Source: Clostridia bacterium (lineage in GTDB: Bacteria > Bacillota_A > Clostridia > Christensenellales > Aristaeellaceae). Taken from it: a DNA stretch of 5,615 nt. The notes below the pieces were generated by a model. The model saw only the letters and a list, made by a program, of their open reading frames with translations. It had not been told where the DNA came from and ran no database searches. Shown here piece by piece: positions 1 through 5,585 of this stretch (position 1 is its first letter; every line of letters begins with the position of its first letter). The translations under genes and the position numbers were made by a program. The stretch spans positions 1 to 5,615 of the forward strand of contig JAFQGN010000106.1 of the NCBI GenBank assembly GCA_017398245.1, in the 5' to 3' direction.

Positions 1-26
1 CCCAGCGTAACCCCGTGTGCATCTCA

Positions 27-60
27 CCAAAAAGAACCTCCCCTTTCGGGGAGGTTCTTT
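27..60 (-). terminator. Intrinsic terminator of rny
   Basis: A 13-bp perfect stem (31-43 with 48-60) closes a four-base loop that reads GAAA on the minus strand, a GNRA tetraloop. The minus-strand transcript leaves the stem through TTCTTTTT and then GG. The hairpin begins 8 bases after the rny stop codon, so it should end the rny transcript. On the plus strand no T-run follows beyond the stem's own TTCTTT, so termination in that direction would be weaker. Bases 1-26 beyond it show nothing recognisable. Confidence 0.93.
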
Positions 61-67
61 GCGATGA

Positions 68-1612
68 TTACTTGGCGTAGTCCACCGCGCGCTTTTCGCG
101 GATGACGTTGACCTTGATCTGTCCCGGATATTCCATTTCCTGCTCGATGCGCTTGCAAATTTCCTTTGCAAGGATGATGGTGCCGGCGTCGTTGATATCG
201 TCGGGCTTGACCATCACGCGCACTTCGCGGCCGGACTGGATCGCATAGGATTTTTCGACGCCCTCGAAGGAAGTGCAGATCTCTTCCAGCTTGTCCAGCC
301 TCTTGATGTAGTTTTCCAGCGATTCGCGGCGCGCGCCCGGCCTTGCGGCAGAGATCGCGTCGGCAGCCTGCACCAGAACGGCCTCTACCGTGGTGGGCTC
401 GACGTCGTTGTGATGTCCGGCGATGCAGTGGATGACCGCTTCGCTCTCGTGGAACTTGCGGGCGAGATCCACGCCGATGGAAACGTGCGTGCCTTCGACT
501 TCGTGGTCGATGGCCTTGCCGATATCGTGCAAGAGACCGCCGCGCTTGGCGACGTTGACATCGGCGCCCAGCTCAGCCGCCATGACGCCCGCCAGATGGC
601 TGACTTCGATGGAATGCTTGAGCACGTTCTGGCCGTAAGAGGTGCGGTACTTCATGCGGCCCAGCAGGCGGACCAGTTCATGATGCACGCCGTGCATATT
701 GGTCTCGAACACAGCCTGGTCGCCGGCCTCGCGGATCTGGTTGTCCACCTCGCGGCGGGCCTTTTCGACCATTTCCTCGATGCGGGCGGGATGGATGCGG
801 CCGTCCATGATGAGCTTTTCGAGCGCGATGCGCGCGATCTCGCGGCGGACGGGATCGAAGCCGGAAATGATGACGGCTTCGGGAGTGTCGTCGATGATCA
901 GATCCACGCCGGTAGCGGTCTCCAGAGCGCGGATATTGCGGCCTTCGCGGCCGATGATGCGGCCCTTCATGTCGTCATTGGGCAGGGCGACGACGGAGAC
1001 GGTGGTCTCGGCCACGTGGTCTGCCGCGCAGCGCTGGATGGACATGGCAACGATGTTGCGGGCCTTCTTTTCCGCCTCTTCCTTGGCGCGGGATTCGATA
1101 TCGCGCACCATCACGGCGGCGTCGTGGTAGGCGTCCTTCTGGATCCTGTTCATCAGGATCTGGCGCGCCTCTTCCATGGTCATGTTGGAAATGCGCTCCA
1201 GCTCGGACTGCTGCTGGTCGTGGAAGGCCTGAGCCTCCGCATGCAGCTTTTCGGCTTCGGCGTACTTCTGGTTGAGGGATTCCTCGCGGTGTTCCAGGTT
1301 GTCCAGTTTCTTGTCAAGCGTCTCTTCGCGCTGGCTGACACGACGTTCGAGCCTTGTCACTTCGCTTCGGCGGTCGCGGATCTCTTTGTCCAGATCGCTC
1401 TTGAGGCGGATGATTTCTTCCTTGGCCTCCAAAATGGCCTCTTTCTTCTTATCCTCAGCCTTGCGCGTGGATTCTTCCAGCAGGTTGCGGGCGAATTCTT
1501 CGGTACGGCCGATCTTCTTTTCCATCACGCTCTGACGGTAGAAGTAGCCGCCCGCAGCGCCGGCTGCAAGCGCGAGCAAAGCAGTGATGATCACAATCAA
1601 CGGTGTGGGCAA
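68..1612 (-). CDS. rny: Ribonuclease Y
   Basis: RNase Y is the membrane-bound endoribonuclease that starts bulk mRNA decay and processing in many Bacillota. The 514-residue product has the full family layout. There is one hydrophobic anchor at about residues 3-23, then a long charged coiled coil (about 30-190). A KH RNA-binding domain follows with [12 protein letters not shown] at 217-228. The HD phosphohydrolase domain carries H333, the H362-D363 pair in [12 protein letters not shown], the GHH at 399-401, and the conserved [15 protein letters not shown] stretch at 416-430. All expected metal-site motifs are present and the length matches the usual ~520 residues. The start is TTG (1610-1612): it places the anchor at the N-terminus and sits 9 bases after a strong SD. 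The gene has its own promoter and terminator, so it is probably monocistronic. Family assignment is firm; localisation and role are inferred from the family. Confidence 0.97.
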   Translation of the reverse strand: MPTPLIVIITALLALAAGAAGGYFYRQSVMEKKIGRTEEFARNLLEESTRKAEDKKKEAILEAKEEIIRLKSDLDKEIRDRRSEVTRLERRVSQREETLDKKLDNLEHREESLNQKYAEAEKLHAEAQAFHDQQQSELERISNMTMEEARQILMNRIQKDAYHDAAVMVRDIESRAKEEAEKKARNIVAMSIQRCAADHVAETTVSVVALPNDDMKGRIIGREGRNIRALETATGVDLIIDDTPEAVIISGFDPVRREIARIALEKLIMDGRIHPARIEEMVEKARREVDNQIREAGDQAVFETNMHGVHHELVRLLGRMKYRTSYGQNVLKHSIEVSHLAGVMAAELGADVNVAKRGGLLHDIGKAIDHEVEGTHVSIGVDLARKFHESEAVIHCIAGHHNDVEPTTVEAVLVQAADAISAARPGARRESLENYIKRLDKLEEICTSFEGVEKSYAIQSGREVRVMVKPDDINDAGTIILAKEICKRIEQEMEYPGQIKVNVIREKRAVDYAK

Positions 1613-1621
1613 GCGTCGTTT

Positions 1622-1629
1622 CCTCCTTT
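1622..1629 (-). promoter_or_regulatory. SD site setting the TTG start of rny
   Basis: The minus strand reads AAAGGAGG here, with 9 bases between its last G and the TTG codon at 1610-1612. No ATG or GTG offers comparable spacing, so this site decides the non-ATG start. Confidence 0.85.
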
Positions 1630-1646
1630 CGTTCTTCCTCTCATTT

Positions 1647-1711
1647 TAGTCTTCAACCGGCCATGGCCGGATCAAATGCTAAACCATGCGTCGATACCTT
1701 TCCCAAGACTA
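1647..1711 (-). promoter_or_regulatory. Structured 5' leader of rny
   Basis: The predicted rny leader is about 109 nt. It contains a perfect 14-bp palindrome, CCGGCCATGGCCGG (1657-1670), able to form a 5-bp GC hairpin with a CATG loop. A 7-bp inverted repeat flanks it: TAGTCTT at 1647-1653 pairs with AAGACTA at 1705-1711. The hairpin ends about 28 bases upstream of the SD, leaving the ribosome site itself free. A role in mRNA stability or autoregulation is possible but is inference. Confidence 0.45.
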
Positions 1712-1727
1712 CATGATTAACAGAATA

Positions 1728-1756
1728 AGTATATCTTCTTTCGTGCAATATGTCAA
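1728..1756 (-). promoter_or_regulatory. Housekeeping promoter of rny
   Basis: The minus strand carries TTGACA (1751-1756), a 17-base spacer and TATACT (1728-1733). This is a full consensus -35 and a one-mismatch -10 for the main vegetative sigma factor. Transcription should begin near 1721, giving a leader of roughly 109 nt before the TTG start of rny. Confidence 0.88.
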
Positions 1757-1936
1757 ATCGACGGCAGGAAAACAACGCGCGCATCTTGCGTAAAAAAGCG
1801 GCAAAAAGCCCGCGTTTGCGGCAAAAAACGGCCCAAACCACGCCCGTTTGCGCCGCGCGTCCATCCCCAGCAGTAAAATTTAACAAAACAGACCGCGGTT
1901 TCCTTTTCCCGCAGCCCGGCCCGTTCCCAAACGCCG
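1757..1936. other. Gene-free region with helically phased A-tracts
   Basis: No convincing gene lies here. The plus strand has A-runs at 1792-1797, 1803-1807 and 1823-1828, whose centres are 10.5 and 20.5 bp apart, in phase with the DNA helix. Two more A4 runs at 1875-1878 and 1885-1888 are 10 bp apart. The first group includes two direct copies of GCGGCAAAAA (1798-1807 and 1818-1827). Phased A-tracts are known to bend DNA, so this may be a curved segment upstream of the rny promoter; that effect is inferred. Confidence 0.5.
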
Positions 1937-1970
1937 AAAGCGGCCTGCGCCCGCGCGCAAGCCGCCTTTT
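1937..1970 (-). terminator. Probable terminator after the flavin split-barrel gene
   Basis: GCGGC (1940-1944) pairs with GCCGC (1961-1965), and inside it TGCGC (1946-1950) pairs with GCGCA (1955-1959) around a CCGC loop, with single unpaired bases between the two helices. On the minus strand an A-rich flank precedes the stem and only TTTC follows, so it is a weak intrinsic terminator. It lies about 25 bases past the stop codon at 1995. The plus-strand side has CTTTTGCTTT and could also work in that direction. Confidence 0.6.
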
Positions 1971-1994
1971 GCTTTGTTCAACCGTTTTTCCCTT

Positions 1995-2555
1995 TTACCT
2001 GCGGCGCTCGGCCATCAGCTCGCGCGATTCCTTGCCCGTCATGTGCTCTATGGTCATCTCCAGCAGGCACAGGCGCGAAAGGGGCTTGTTGGCCGCCATG
2101 GCCTCAAAGTTGCGCTGGTCGAACTGATCCAGCACGGCATCGCCCGCCATGGGCCCGAAAATATGCTGCTCGCGGCCCTTGATATCGTTCGGCACGAACC
2201 TGTCCGACAGCGCGCGGATGGCGGTCACCTTTTCCTGCACATCCTCCAGAATGCGGACGCGGCCGAAGGCGATCACGCTGCAATAATAGGTGGTGAATTT
2301 TTCCGGCACCACGTCGTCGCGGCTGATCACGCAGAAGCTGGCCTTGTCGCAATTACGGATCGCGTCGATCTTGTGGCCTTCCGACGCGCAGTGGAAATAG
2401 ATCTTGCCATCGCAATAAAAATGGCTCATCGGCACGGCGTAGGGGTAGCCGTCGTCGCCCAGCACGGCCAGCGTGCCGCTGGTGGCATTCTTCAGAATCT
2501 CGATCGCTTCATTTTCCGGCATCTGCTGCCCAAACCTGCGCATTTCCCTGAACAT
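1995..2555 (-). CDS. Pyridoxamine 5'-phosphate oxidase-like flavin split-barrel protein (NimA-type)
   Basis: The 186-residue product belongs to the FMN-binding split-barrel superfamily, in the group often annotated as 'pyridoxamine 5'-phosphate oxidase family' or NimA-like. The signature is G-TLAVLGDDGYPYAVPMSH (about residues 27-44), IYFHCASEGHK (52-62) and FCVISRDD (74-81), ending in a strand with FGRVRIL (97-103). In this family these stretches form the barrel and contact the flavin phosphate. Members bind FMN or F420 or reduce nitro-compounds; the true substrate here cannot be read from the sequence, and vitamin B6 synthesis is unlikely for this subgroup. Three in-frame ATGs lie at the start. 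The GGAGG at 2565-2569 touches the first (2564) but is 9 bases from the second (2555), so I chose the second. The gene follows the nucleotidyltransferase with a 26-base gap and probably shares its transcript. Confidence 0.88.
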   Translation of the reverse strand: MFREMRRFGQQMPENEAIEILKNATSGTLAVLGDDGYPYAVPMSHFYCDGKIYFHCASEGHKIDAIRNCDKASFCVISRDDVVPEKFTTYYCSVIAFGRVRILEDVQEKVTAIRALSDRFVPNDIKGREQHIFGPMAGDAVLDQFDQRNFEAMAANKPLSRLCLLEMTIEHMTGKESRELMAERRR

Positions 2556-2564
2556 TTCTCTCAT

Positions 2565-2569
2565 CCTCC
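2565..2569 (-). promoter_or_regulatory. SD site choosing the second ATG of the flavin split-barrel gene
   Basis: GGAGG on the minus strand lies directly against the ATG at 2562-2564 with no spacer. It is 9 bases from the ATG at 2553-2555 and 21 from the ATG at 2541-2543. Only the middle ATG has normal spacing, which shortens the longest possible product by three residues. Confidence 0.75.
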
Positions 2570-2581
2570 GTTATCATTTTA

Positions 2582-3229
2582 TCAAACCTGTTCCGCAAGC
2601 CACGCATGCCCCTGCGGATACATTTTTTCCAGCCCTTTTCGCAGCCATTCGCGCTGCCGAGCGTCCATTGCGGGCAGCGTTGCTTCGTAATCCTGCCTAT
2701 ACTCCGGCCTGTCTGCATTGTCTGCCTTGTACAATAAGGCCAGCTCCGGCGCAAGAAAGGCGCAGCCTTCCCTTTGGAGAATGGCGCGCTCCACAGGCAG
2801 CCGGATATCTTGCCGGAAGATATAGTCCGCGCCGTCTGTCTGCCCGAACAAGAATTCCAGATAATCCAGCCGCTCTATGCCGGTATGGAAGAATTCGTGC
2901 AAAAACACATTCTGCTCTTCGCACGGATAGAATTTCACAAGACTGCAGCCTTCCCGCAGGCACATGAGGTTTCGGCCCGGCTCGCTTTGCGCCGGTTCGA
3001 CGATCCGCCGCAGCTTTCCCTGCCCGAGAAACTGGTACACCTGCCAGCCCTGCCGCAGCATAAAGCCCGCGATCTTCTCCCTGTCCGCCTCAAACACGCT
3101 GATATCGATATCGCTGTGCCGGCGGACATTTCTTCCAAGAAACAGGTCCAGCGCGTATCCTCCGCACACAGCCCAGGGGAAATCCGCCCGCTGCAGAAAA
3201 GCGGCTGTTTGTTCGATCAACGCTTCCAT
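2582..3229 (-). CDS. ANT(2'')-like nucleotidyltransferase domain protein
   Basis: The 215-residue product looks like a minimal nucleotidyltransferase of the polymerase-beta superfamily, closest in pattern to ANT(2'') aminoglycoside adenylyltransferases and their uncharacterised relatives. Residues 19-42 show the core: a GG pair (23-24) in WAVCGGYALDLFLGR, then RRHSDIDIS with D40 and D42 as the metal-binding DxD pair. The C-terminal part (LLYKADNADRPEYRQDYE, about 165-182, and a WLRKGLEKMYPQGHAWL-type ending) matches the helical tail typical of this group. The family transfers an AMP moiety to small molecules. A resistance role is only a possibility, because most chromosomal members have no known substrate. 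The ATG at 3227-3229 follows a G-rich SD (AGGGGGGG) by 10 bases. An in-frame TTG at 3271 would start inside the tRNA terminator and is less likely. No clear promoter is seen, so leakage through that terminator may supply transcription. Confidence 0.82.
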   Translation of the reverse strand: MEALIEQTAAFLQRADFPWAVCGGYALDLFLGRNVRRHSDIDISVFEADREKIAGFMLRQGWQVYQFLGQGKLRRIVEPAQSEPGRNLMCLREGCSLVKFYPCEEQNVFLHEFFHTGIERLDYLEFLFGQTDGADYIFRQDIRLPVERAILQREGCAFLAPELALLYKADNADRPEYRQDYEATLPAMDARQREWLRKGLEKMYPQGHAWLAEQV

Positions 3230-3239
3230 TGCGCCGTCG

Positions 3240-3247
3240 CCCCCCCT
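3240..3247 (-). promoter_or_regulatory. G-rich SD of the nucleotidyltransferase gene
   Basis: AGGGGGGG on the minus strand, 10 bases before the ATG at 3229, supports that start over the upstream TTG. It is less canonical than the other SD sites in the window, and its run of seven Gs is a slippage-prone tract. Confidence 0.6.
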
Positions 3248-3255
3248 ACCGGTAT

Positions 3256-3292
3256 AAAACAAAAGCGCCAACCCAACGGATTGACGCCTTTT
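3256..3292 (-). terminator. Intrinsic terminator of the tRNA-Val gene
   Basis: AAAAGGCGTCAA pairs with TTGGCGCTTTT on the minus strand (3281-3292 with 3261-3271), giving 11 pairs including one U-G wobble, with one bulged G and a 9-base loop. GTTTTA follows the stem. It begins 3 bases after the encoded CCA of the tRNA, so it fits a compact single-tRNA unit. The bulge and interrupted T-run suggest some read-through into the nucleotidyltransferase gene. Confidence 0.82.
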
Positions 3293-3295
3293 CTA

Positions 3296-3372
3296 TGGTG
3301 GGATTAGTAGGACTCGAACCTATGACCTCCACGATGTCAACGTGGCGCTCTAACCAACTGAGCTATAATCCC
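3296..3372 (-). tRNA. tRNA-Val(GAC)
   Basis: A complete 77-nt cloverleaf can be read: acceptor stem GGGATTA/TAATCCC, D-arm GCTC/GAGC with loop AGTTGGTTA, anticodon stem CCACG/CGTGG with loop TTGACAT, 5-base variable loop, T-arm with TTCGAGT, discriminator A and encoded CCA. The anticodon GAC (3336-3338) reads GUC and GUU valine codons, and discriminator A fits valine. The first T-stem pair is an A-C mismatch (49-65), but all other stems pair. It sits behind a perfect promoter and before its own terminator, so it is an independent single-tRNA unit. Confidence 0.97.
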
Positions 3373-3385
3373 GAATGCAGGTGTT

Positions 3386-3414
3386 ATTATACCTCTGCAC
3401 CCCCCGTTTGTCAA
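3386..3414 (-). promoter_or_regulatory. Consensus promoter of tRNA-Val
   Basis: TTGACA (3409-3414), a 17-base spacer and TATAAT (3386-3391) on the minus strand match the vegetative consensus at all twelve positions. Transcription should start near 3379, only about 7 bases before the mature tRNA 5' end. Such strength suits a stable RNA gene. Confidence 0.93.
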
Positions 3415-3450
3415 CCCCTATTTTCGCATTTTCGTCAACTTTTTTCGCTC

Positions 3451-3565
3451 CGGGGTAGGTGGAAACGCCAAGGGGACTCCGTCCCCTCGGATCCCCTGCT
3501 TAAGGGACATTGTCCCTTAAGAATCCCATATTAGGGGATTCTCTATCTACCCTACCTCGGCGTTC
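3451..3565. repeat. Compound palindromic element with three tandem hairpins
   Basis: Three hairpins sit back to back. AGGGGAC/GTCCCCT (3471-3487) has a 3-base loop. Arms CTTAAGGGACA and TGTCCCTTAAG (3499-3521) are 11 bp with one base between them. AGAATCCC/GGGATTCT (3520-3542) has a 7-base loop and shares two bases with the previous hairpin. Flanking them, GGTAGG (3454-3459) is complementary to CCTACC (3550-3555), and GGAAACGCC (3461-3469) to GGCGTTCC (3559-3566) with one bulge. The two flank pairings cross rather than nest. It resembles a REP-like or non-autonomous palindromic element, but no target-site duplication is obvious. Confidence 0.65.
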
Positions 3566-3620
3566 CATCAAAAAATAAGACGCCTGAATGTATTCTCTCC
3601 CGGAATTGAGGGGTGCAAGG

Positions 3621-3654
3621 CGCCGCGCCTGATTCGCAGAATCAGCCGACGGCG
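3621..3654. repeat. Two-tier hairpin
   Basis: A perfect 7-bp stem CTGATTC/GAATCAG (3629-3635 with 3639-3645) with a GCA loop is enclosed by a 5-bp helix CGCCG/CGGCG (3621-3625 with 3650-3654), separated by an internal loop. It is GC-rich outside and AT-richer inside, unlike an intrinsic terminator, and no T-run follows on the minus strand. Confidence 0.65.
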
Positions 3655-3696
3655 GTTTTCCCAAAGGGAAAACATTCAAACCCTTTAGGCTTTGAA
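3655..3696. repeat. Two adjacent hairpins
   Basis: GTTTTCCC (3655-3662) and GGGAAAAC (3666-3673) form a perfect 8-bp stem with a 3-base loop. One base later TTCAAA (3675-3680) pairs with TTTGAA (3691-3696), extendable by CC/GG with a bulge. The first begins immediately after the preceding two-tier hairpin, so the three are contiguous. Confidence 0.6.
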
Positions 3697-3754
3697 CCCT
3701 CTATGGAAATTATATCCCATGCCGAGGTTTTCAAATGGACAGCTTCCTCTTGGT

Positions 3755-3786
3755 GGGGTGCAGGGGAAAAGCCCCTGCCGGTCCCC
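3755..3786 (-). repeat. Stem-loop just past the hemW stop
   Basis: GCAGGGG (3760-3766) pairs with CCCCTGC (3772-3778) around five bases, with GGGG/CCCC (3755-3758 with 3783-3786) as a possible outer helix. It starts 5 bases after the hemW stop. On the minus strand ACCCCACC follows instead of a T-run, so it is not a canonical terminator. It may protect the mRNA 3' end or act with a termination factor. Confidence 0.5.
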
Positions 3787-3791
3787 GTCCT

Positions 3792-4919
3792 TCAGCCCAG
3801 CAGCTCCACCACGGCTGCGTTCTGCACATCCAGCCCTTCGTCCGTGAGCCGGAACGAGCACCCGTCCAGCGCCGCCAGCCCGTTTTCGCACAAAATGCGG
3901 ATCCCACGCGCGTACTTCTGCGCAAAATCCGCCCCATATCGCGCCTTGAACGCCTTTAGATCGATGCCGGCCACCGTACGCAGTTCCAGCATCACGGCCT
4001 CTTCCATCTCGTCCTCGCGCGAAAGCGTTTCGCGCTCCAAACCAATCTGCCCGGCAAAATACCCGTCCAGCGAAGGAGAATTGCAGAACCGTTCGCCCCG
4101 CATGAGCGAATGCGCCGCGCAGCCCAGGCCGAGGTAATCCACCCGCCGCCAATAGCCCATATTGTGCCGGCTTTCAAAGCCCGCCCGCGCGTAGTTCGAA
4201 ATTTCGTAGCGCATCAGCCCGCCTTTGCGCAGAACATCTGCGGCCATGCGCTGCATGTTCAGCACCGTTTCGTCCTCCGGCAGCGTCAGTTCGCCCCGCT
4301 CGATGCGCCTTGTCAGCGGCGTGCCCTCCTCGGCAATCAGGCTGTAGCACGAAACATGGGGCACGTCCAGCGCCAGCGCACTCTGCAGCGATTCGCGCCA
4401 CATCTCCTCCGTCTGCCCGGGCAGCGCGTACATCAGGTCGATATTCAGATTATCAAACCCGGCCGCGCGCGCCATGTCCACCGCCTCGCCGATCTCCGCC
4501 GCCGTATGGATGCGCTCGAGCATGCGCAGCAATTCTTCCTGAAACGCCTGCGCGCCCAGCGAAAGCCGGTTCGCGCCCGCCGCCTTTGCCGCCGCGAGCC
4601 ACTGCCCCGTGAGCGTGCCGGGGTTGCCTTCTATGCTGATCTCCGCGCCGCTCTCGATAGGGAACAGCGTGCCGAGCGTATCCAGAATTTTTGAGATCAA
4701 CCCGCCGCTGAGGATACTGGGCGTTCCTCCGCCGATAAAAACGCTCGGCACAGAAAACGCTTCGTATCTCTCCCGCGCGCTTTTCGCTTCCAAAAGAAGT
4801 TTTTCAACATAAAAATCCATATCCCCCTGCCGGTTCGGGAACGAGGCAAAATCGCAATAGGCGCATTTTGCCCGGCAGAAGGGGATATGGACATAGATTG
4901 CAGCGCGATTTTCGTTCAT
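3792..4919 (-). CDS. hemW: Radical SAM family heme chaperone HemW
   Basis: HemW binds heme and a 4Fe-4S cluster with S-adenosylmethionine and is thought to hand heme to respiratory proteins. It was long misnamed oxygen-independent coproporphyrinogen oxidase (HemN). The 375-residue product starts with YVHIPFCRAKCAYCDF, giving the cluster cysteines C15, C19 and C22. GGGTPS follows at 63-68, and the radical SAM barrel continues through SIEGNP (95-100), RLSLGAQ (118-124) and NIDLMYALPGQT (159-170). The HNxxYW heme-binding motif that marks HemW is present as HNMGYW (252-257). The C-terminal 100 residues match the HemN_C region, and the length is normal. The ATG at 4917-4919 overlaps the deoC stop (TGATG). 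No good SD precedes it, so translation is probably coupled to deoC. An open frame extends upstream to 5144 inside deoC but starts far before the conserved N-terminus. In many Bacillota hemW sits beside lepA and hrcA; here it does not. Confidence 0.96.
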   Translation of the reverse strand: MNENRAAIYVHIPFCRAKCAYCDFASFPNRQGDMDFYVEKLLLEAKSARERYEAFSVPSVFIGGGTPSILSGGLISKILDTLGTLFPIESGAEISIEGNPGTLTGQWLAAAKAAGANRLSLGAQAFQEELLRMLERIHTAAEIGEAVDMARAAGFDNLNIDLMYALPGQTEEMWRESLQSALALDVPHVSCYSLIAEEGTPLTRRIERGELTLPEDETVLNMQRMAADVLRKGGLMRYEISNYARAGFESRHNMGYWRRVDYLGLGCAAHSLMRGERFCNSPSLDGYFAGQIGLERETLSREDEMEEAVMLELRTVAGIDLKAFKARYGADFAQKYARGIRILCENGLAALDGCSFRLTDEGLDVQNAAVVELLG

Positions 4920-5557
4920 CAGCCGATGATGGCCTTGCCGGAAGAGGTGCCGATGCGGGTCGCGCCGGCCTCGATCAGGGCGAGAGCGTCTTCCTTCGTG
5001 CGCACGCCTCCGGAGGCCTTCACGCCGATCTCCGGGCCGACAGTCTTGCGCATCAGCGCGATATCGTGCACATTCGCCGCGCCGCCGGAGAACCCGGTGC
5101 AGGTCTTCACATAATCCGCGCCGGCTTCCACGGCCAGTTCGCACGCGCGCACCTTCTCCTCGTCGGTGAGCAGCGCGGTCTCGATGATGACCTTGACCAG
5201 CTTGCCCTGGCCCGCCTGCACGACGGCTTCGATATCTTCCTTCACGGTCTGTTCGTCGCCGGCCTTGAGCGCGCCGATATTGATGACCATGTCCAGTTCG
5301 TCCGCGCCGTCTTCCACGGCCTTTTCGGCTTCAAAGGCCTTCACCGCGCTGGTGTTCGCGCCCAGAGGGAAGCCGATGACCGTGCAGGTCTTCACGCCGC
5401 TGCCCGCGAGCAGCTTCGCCACCAGTTCCACATGCGTCGGGTTCACACACACGCTGGCAAACCCGTTTTCAATGCTCTCTTCGCAGATCGCCTTGATCTG
5501 CTCCGCCGTCGCCGCCGGCTTGAGCAGGGTGTTATCGATATATTTCGCAAGGTTCAT
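4919..5557 (-). CDS. deoC: Deoxyribose-phosphate aldolase
   Basis: DeoC cleaves 2-deoxyribose 5-phosphate into glyceraldehyde 3-phosphate and acetaldehyde, the last step of deoxynucleoside catabolism in the cytoplasm. The 212-residue product is a complete TIM-barrel aldolase of the short bacterial type. It begins with IDNTLLKP (7-14) and has VCVNP at 36-40. D89 lies in [12 protein letters not shown], the Schiff-base lysine K151 in VKTCTG, and K180 in [10 protein letters not shown]. These match the Asp-Lys-Lys set (102, 167, 201) of the E. coli enzyme. The ATG at 5555-5557 follows AAGGAGG by 7 bases. The last base of its stop codon is shared with the hemW ATG. Upstream genes lie outside the window, so it is unknown whether other deo genes are present. 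Confidence 0.97.
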   Translation of the reverse strand: MNLAKYIDNTLLKPAATAEQIKAICEESIENGFASVCVNPTHVELVAKLLAGSGVKTCTVIGFPLGANTSAVKAFEAEKAVEDGADELDMVINIGALKAGDEQTVKEDIEAVVQAGQGKLVKVIIETALLTDEEKVRACELAVEAGADYVKTCTGFSGGAANVHDIALMRKTVGPEIGVKASGGVRTKEDALALIEAGATRIGTSSGKAIIG

Positions 5558-5564
5558 CGAGAAG

Positions 5565-5571
5565 CCTCCTT
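5565..5571 (-). promoter_or_regulatory. SD site of deoC
   Basis: AAGGAGG on the minus strand, 7 bases before the ATG, confirms the deoC start. Its GGAGG core is complementary to a CCTCC 16 bases further upstream (5586-5590), so partial masking of the site is possible. Confidence 0.85.
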
Positions 5572-5585
5572 CTTTTTTTTTGCGG

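Larger units (their letters stand above)
3415..3791. other. Hairpin-rich non-coding block between hemW and tRNA-Val
   Basis: No credible coding sequence lies in these roughly 375 bases: the open frames here have no SD and no recognisable family. The block instead holds at least seven short inverted repeats, listed separately. A TATAAT-like hexamer occurs on the minus strand at 3709-3714 but lacks a good -35. The block could be an intergenic repeat element, a set of mRNA 3'-end structures for hemW, or a structured RNA; the sequence alone does not decide. Confidence 0.7.

Noticed and set aside
410..1720. Long 436-residue open frame on the plus strand opposite rny
   Set aside because: It is antisense to a clear RNase Y gene, lacks an SD and any family motif, and its low stop density follows from GC-rich codon use on the opposite strand.
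1653..1886. 77-residue minus-strand open frame upstream of rny
   Set aside because: It covers the rny promoter and phased A-tracts, has no SD or recognisable motif, and is better explained as spacer.
3230..3271. N-terminal extension of the nucleotidyltransferase from a TTG at 3271
   Set aside because: It would begin inside the tRNA terminator stem without an SD, whereas the ATG at 3229 has a G-rich SD and fits the family N-terminus.
3229..3534. Plus-strand open frame with a sequence like GLEPMTSTMSTWRSNQLSY
   Set aside because: This is the familiar spurious translation of a tRNA gene in the reverse direction; it crosses the tRNA-Val and its promoter.
3709..3714. TATAAT hexamer on the minus strand as a promoter for a non-coding RNA
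   Set aside because: No acceptable -35 at 16-18 bases and no extended -10; kept only as a weak possibility.
3451..3786. CRISPR array or attachment site in the hairpin-rich block next to the tRNA
   Set aside because: The inverted repeats differ from each other and have no regular spacing as direct repeats. The block is on the 5' side of the tRNA, no duplicate of the tRNA 3' end is seen nearby, and no integrase gene is present.
4920..5144. N-terminal extension of hemW into deoC
   Set aside because: The conserved HemW N-terminus begins at the ATG at 4919; the extra 75 residues are arginine-rich and lie in a shifted frame over deoC.
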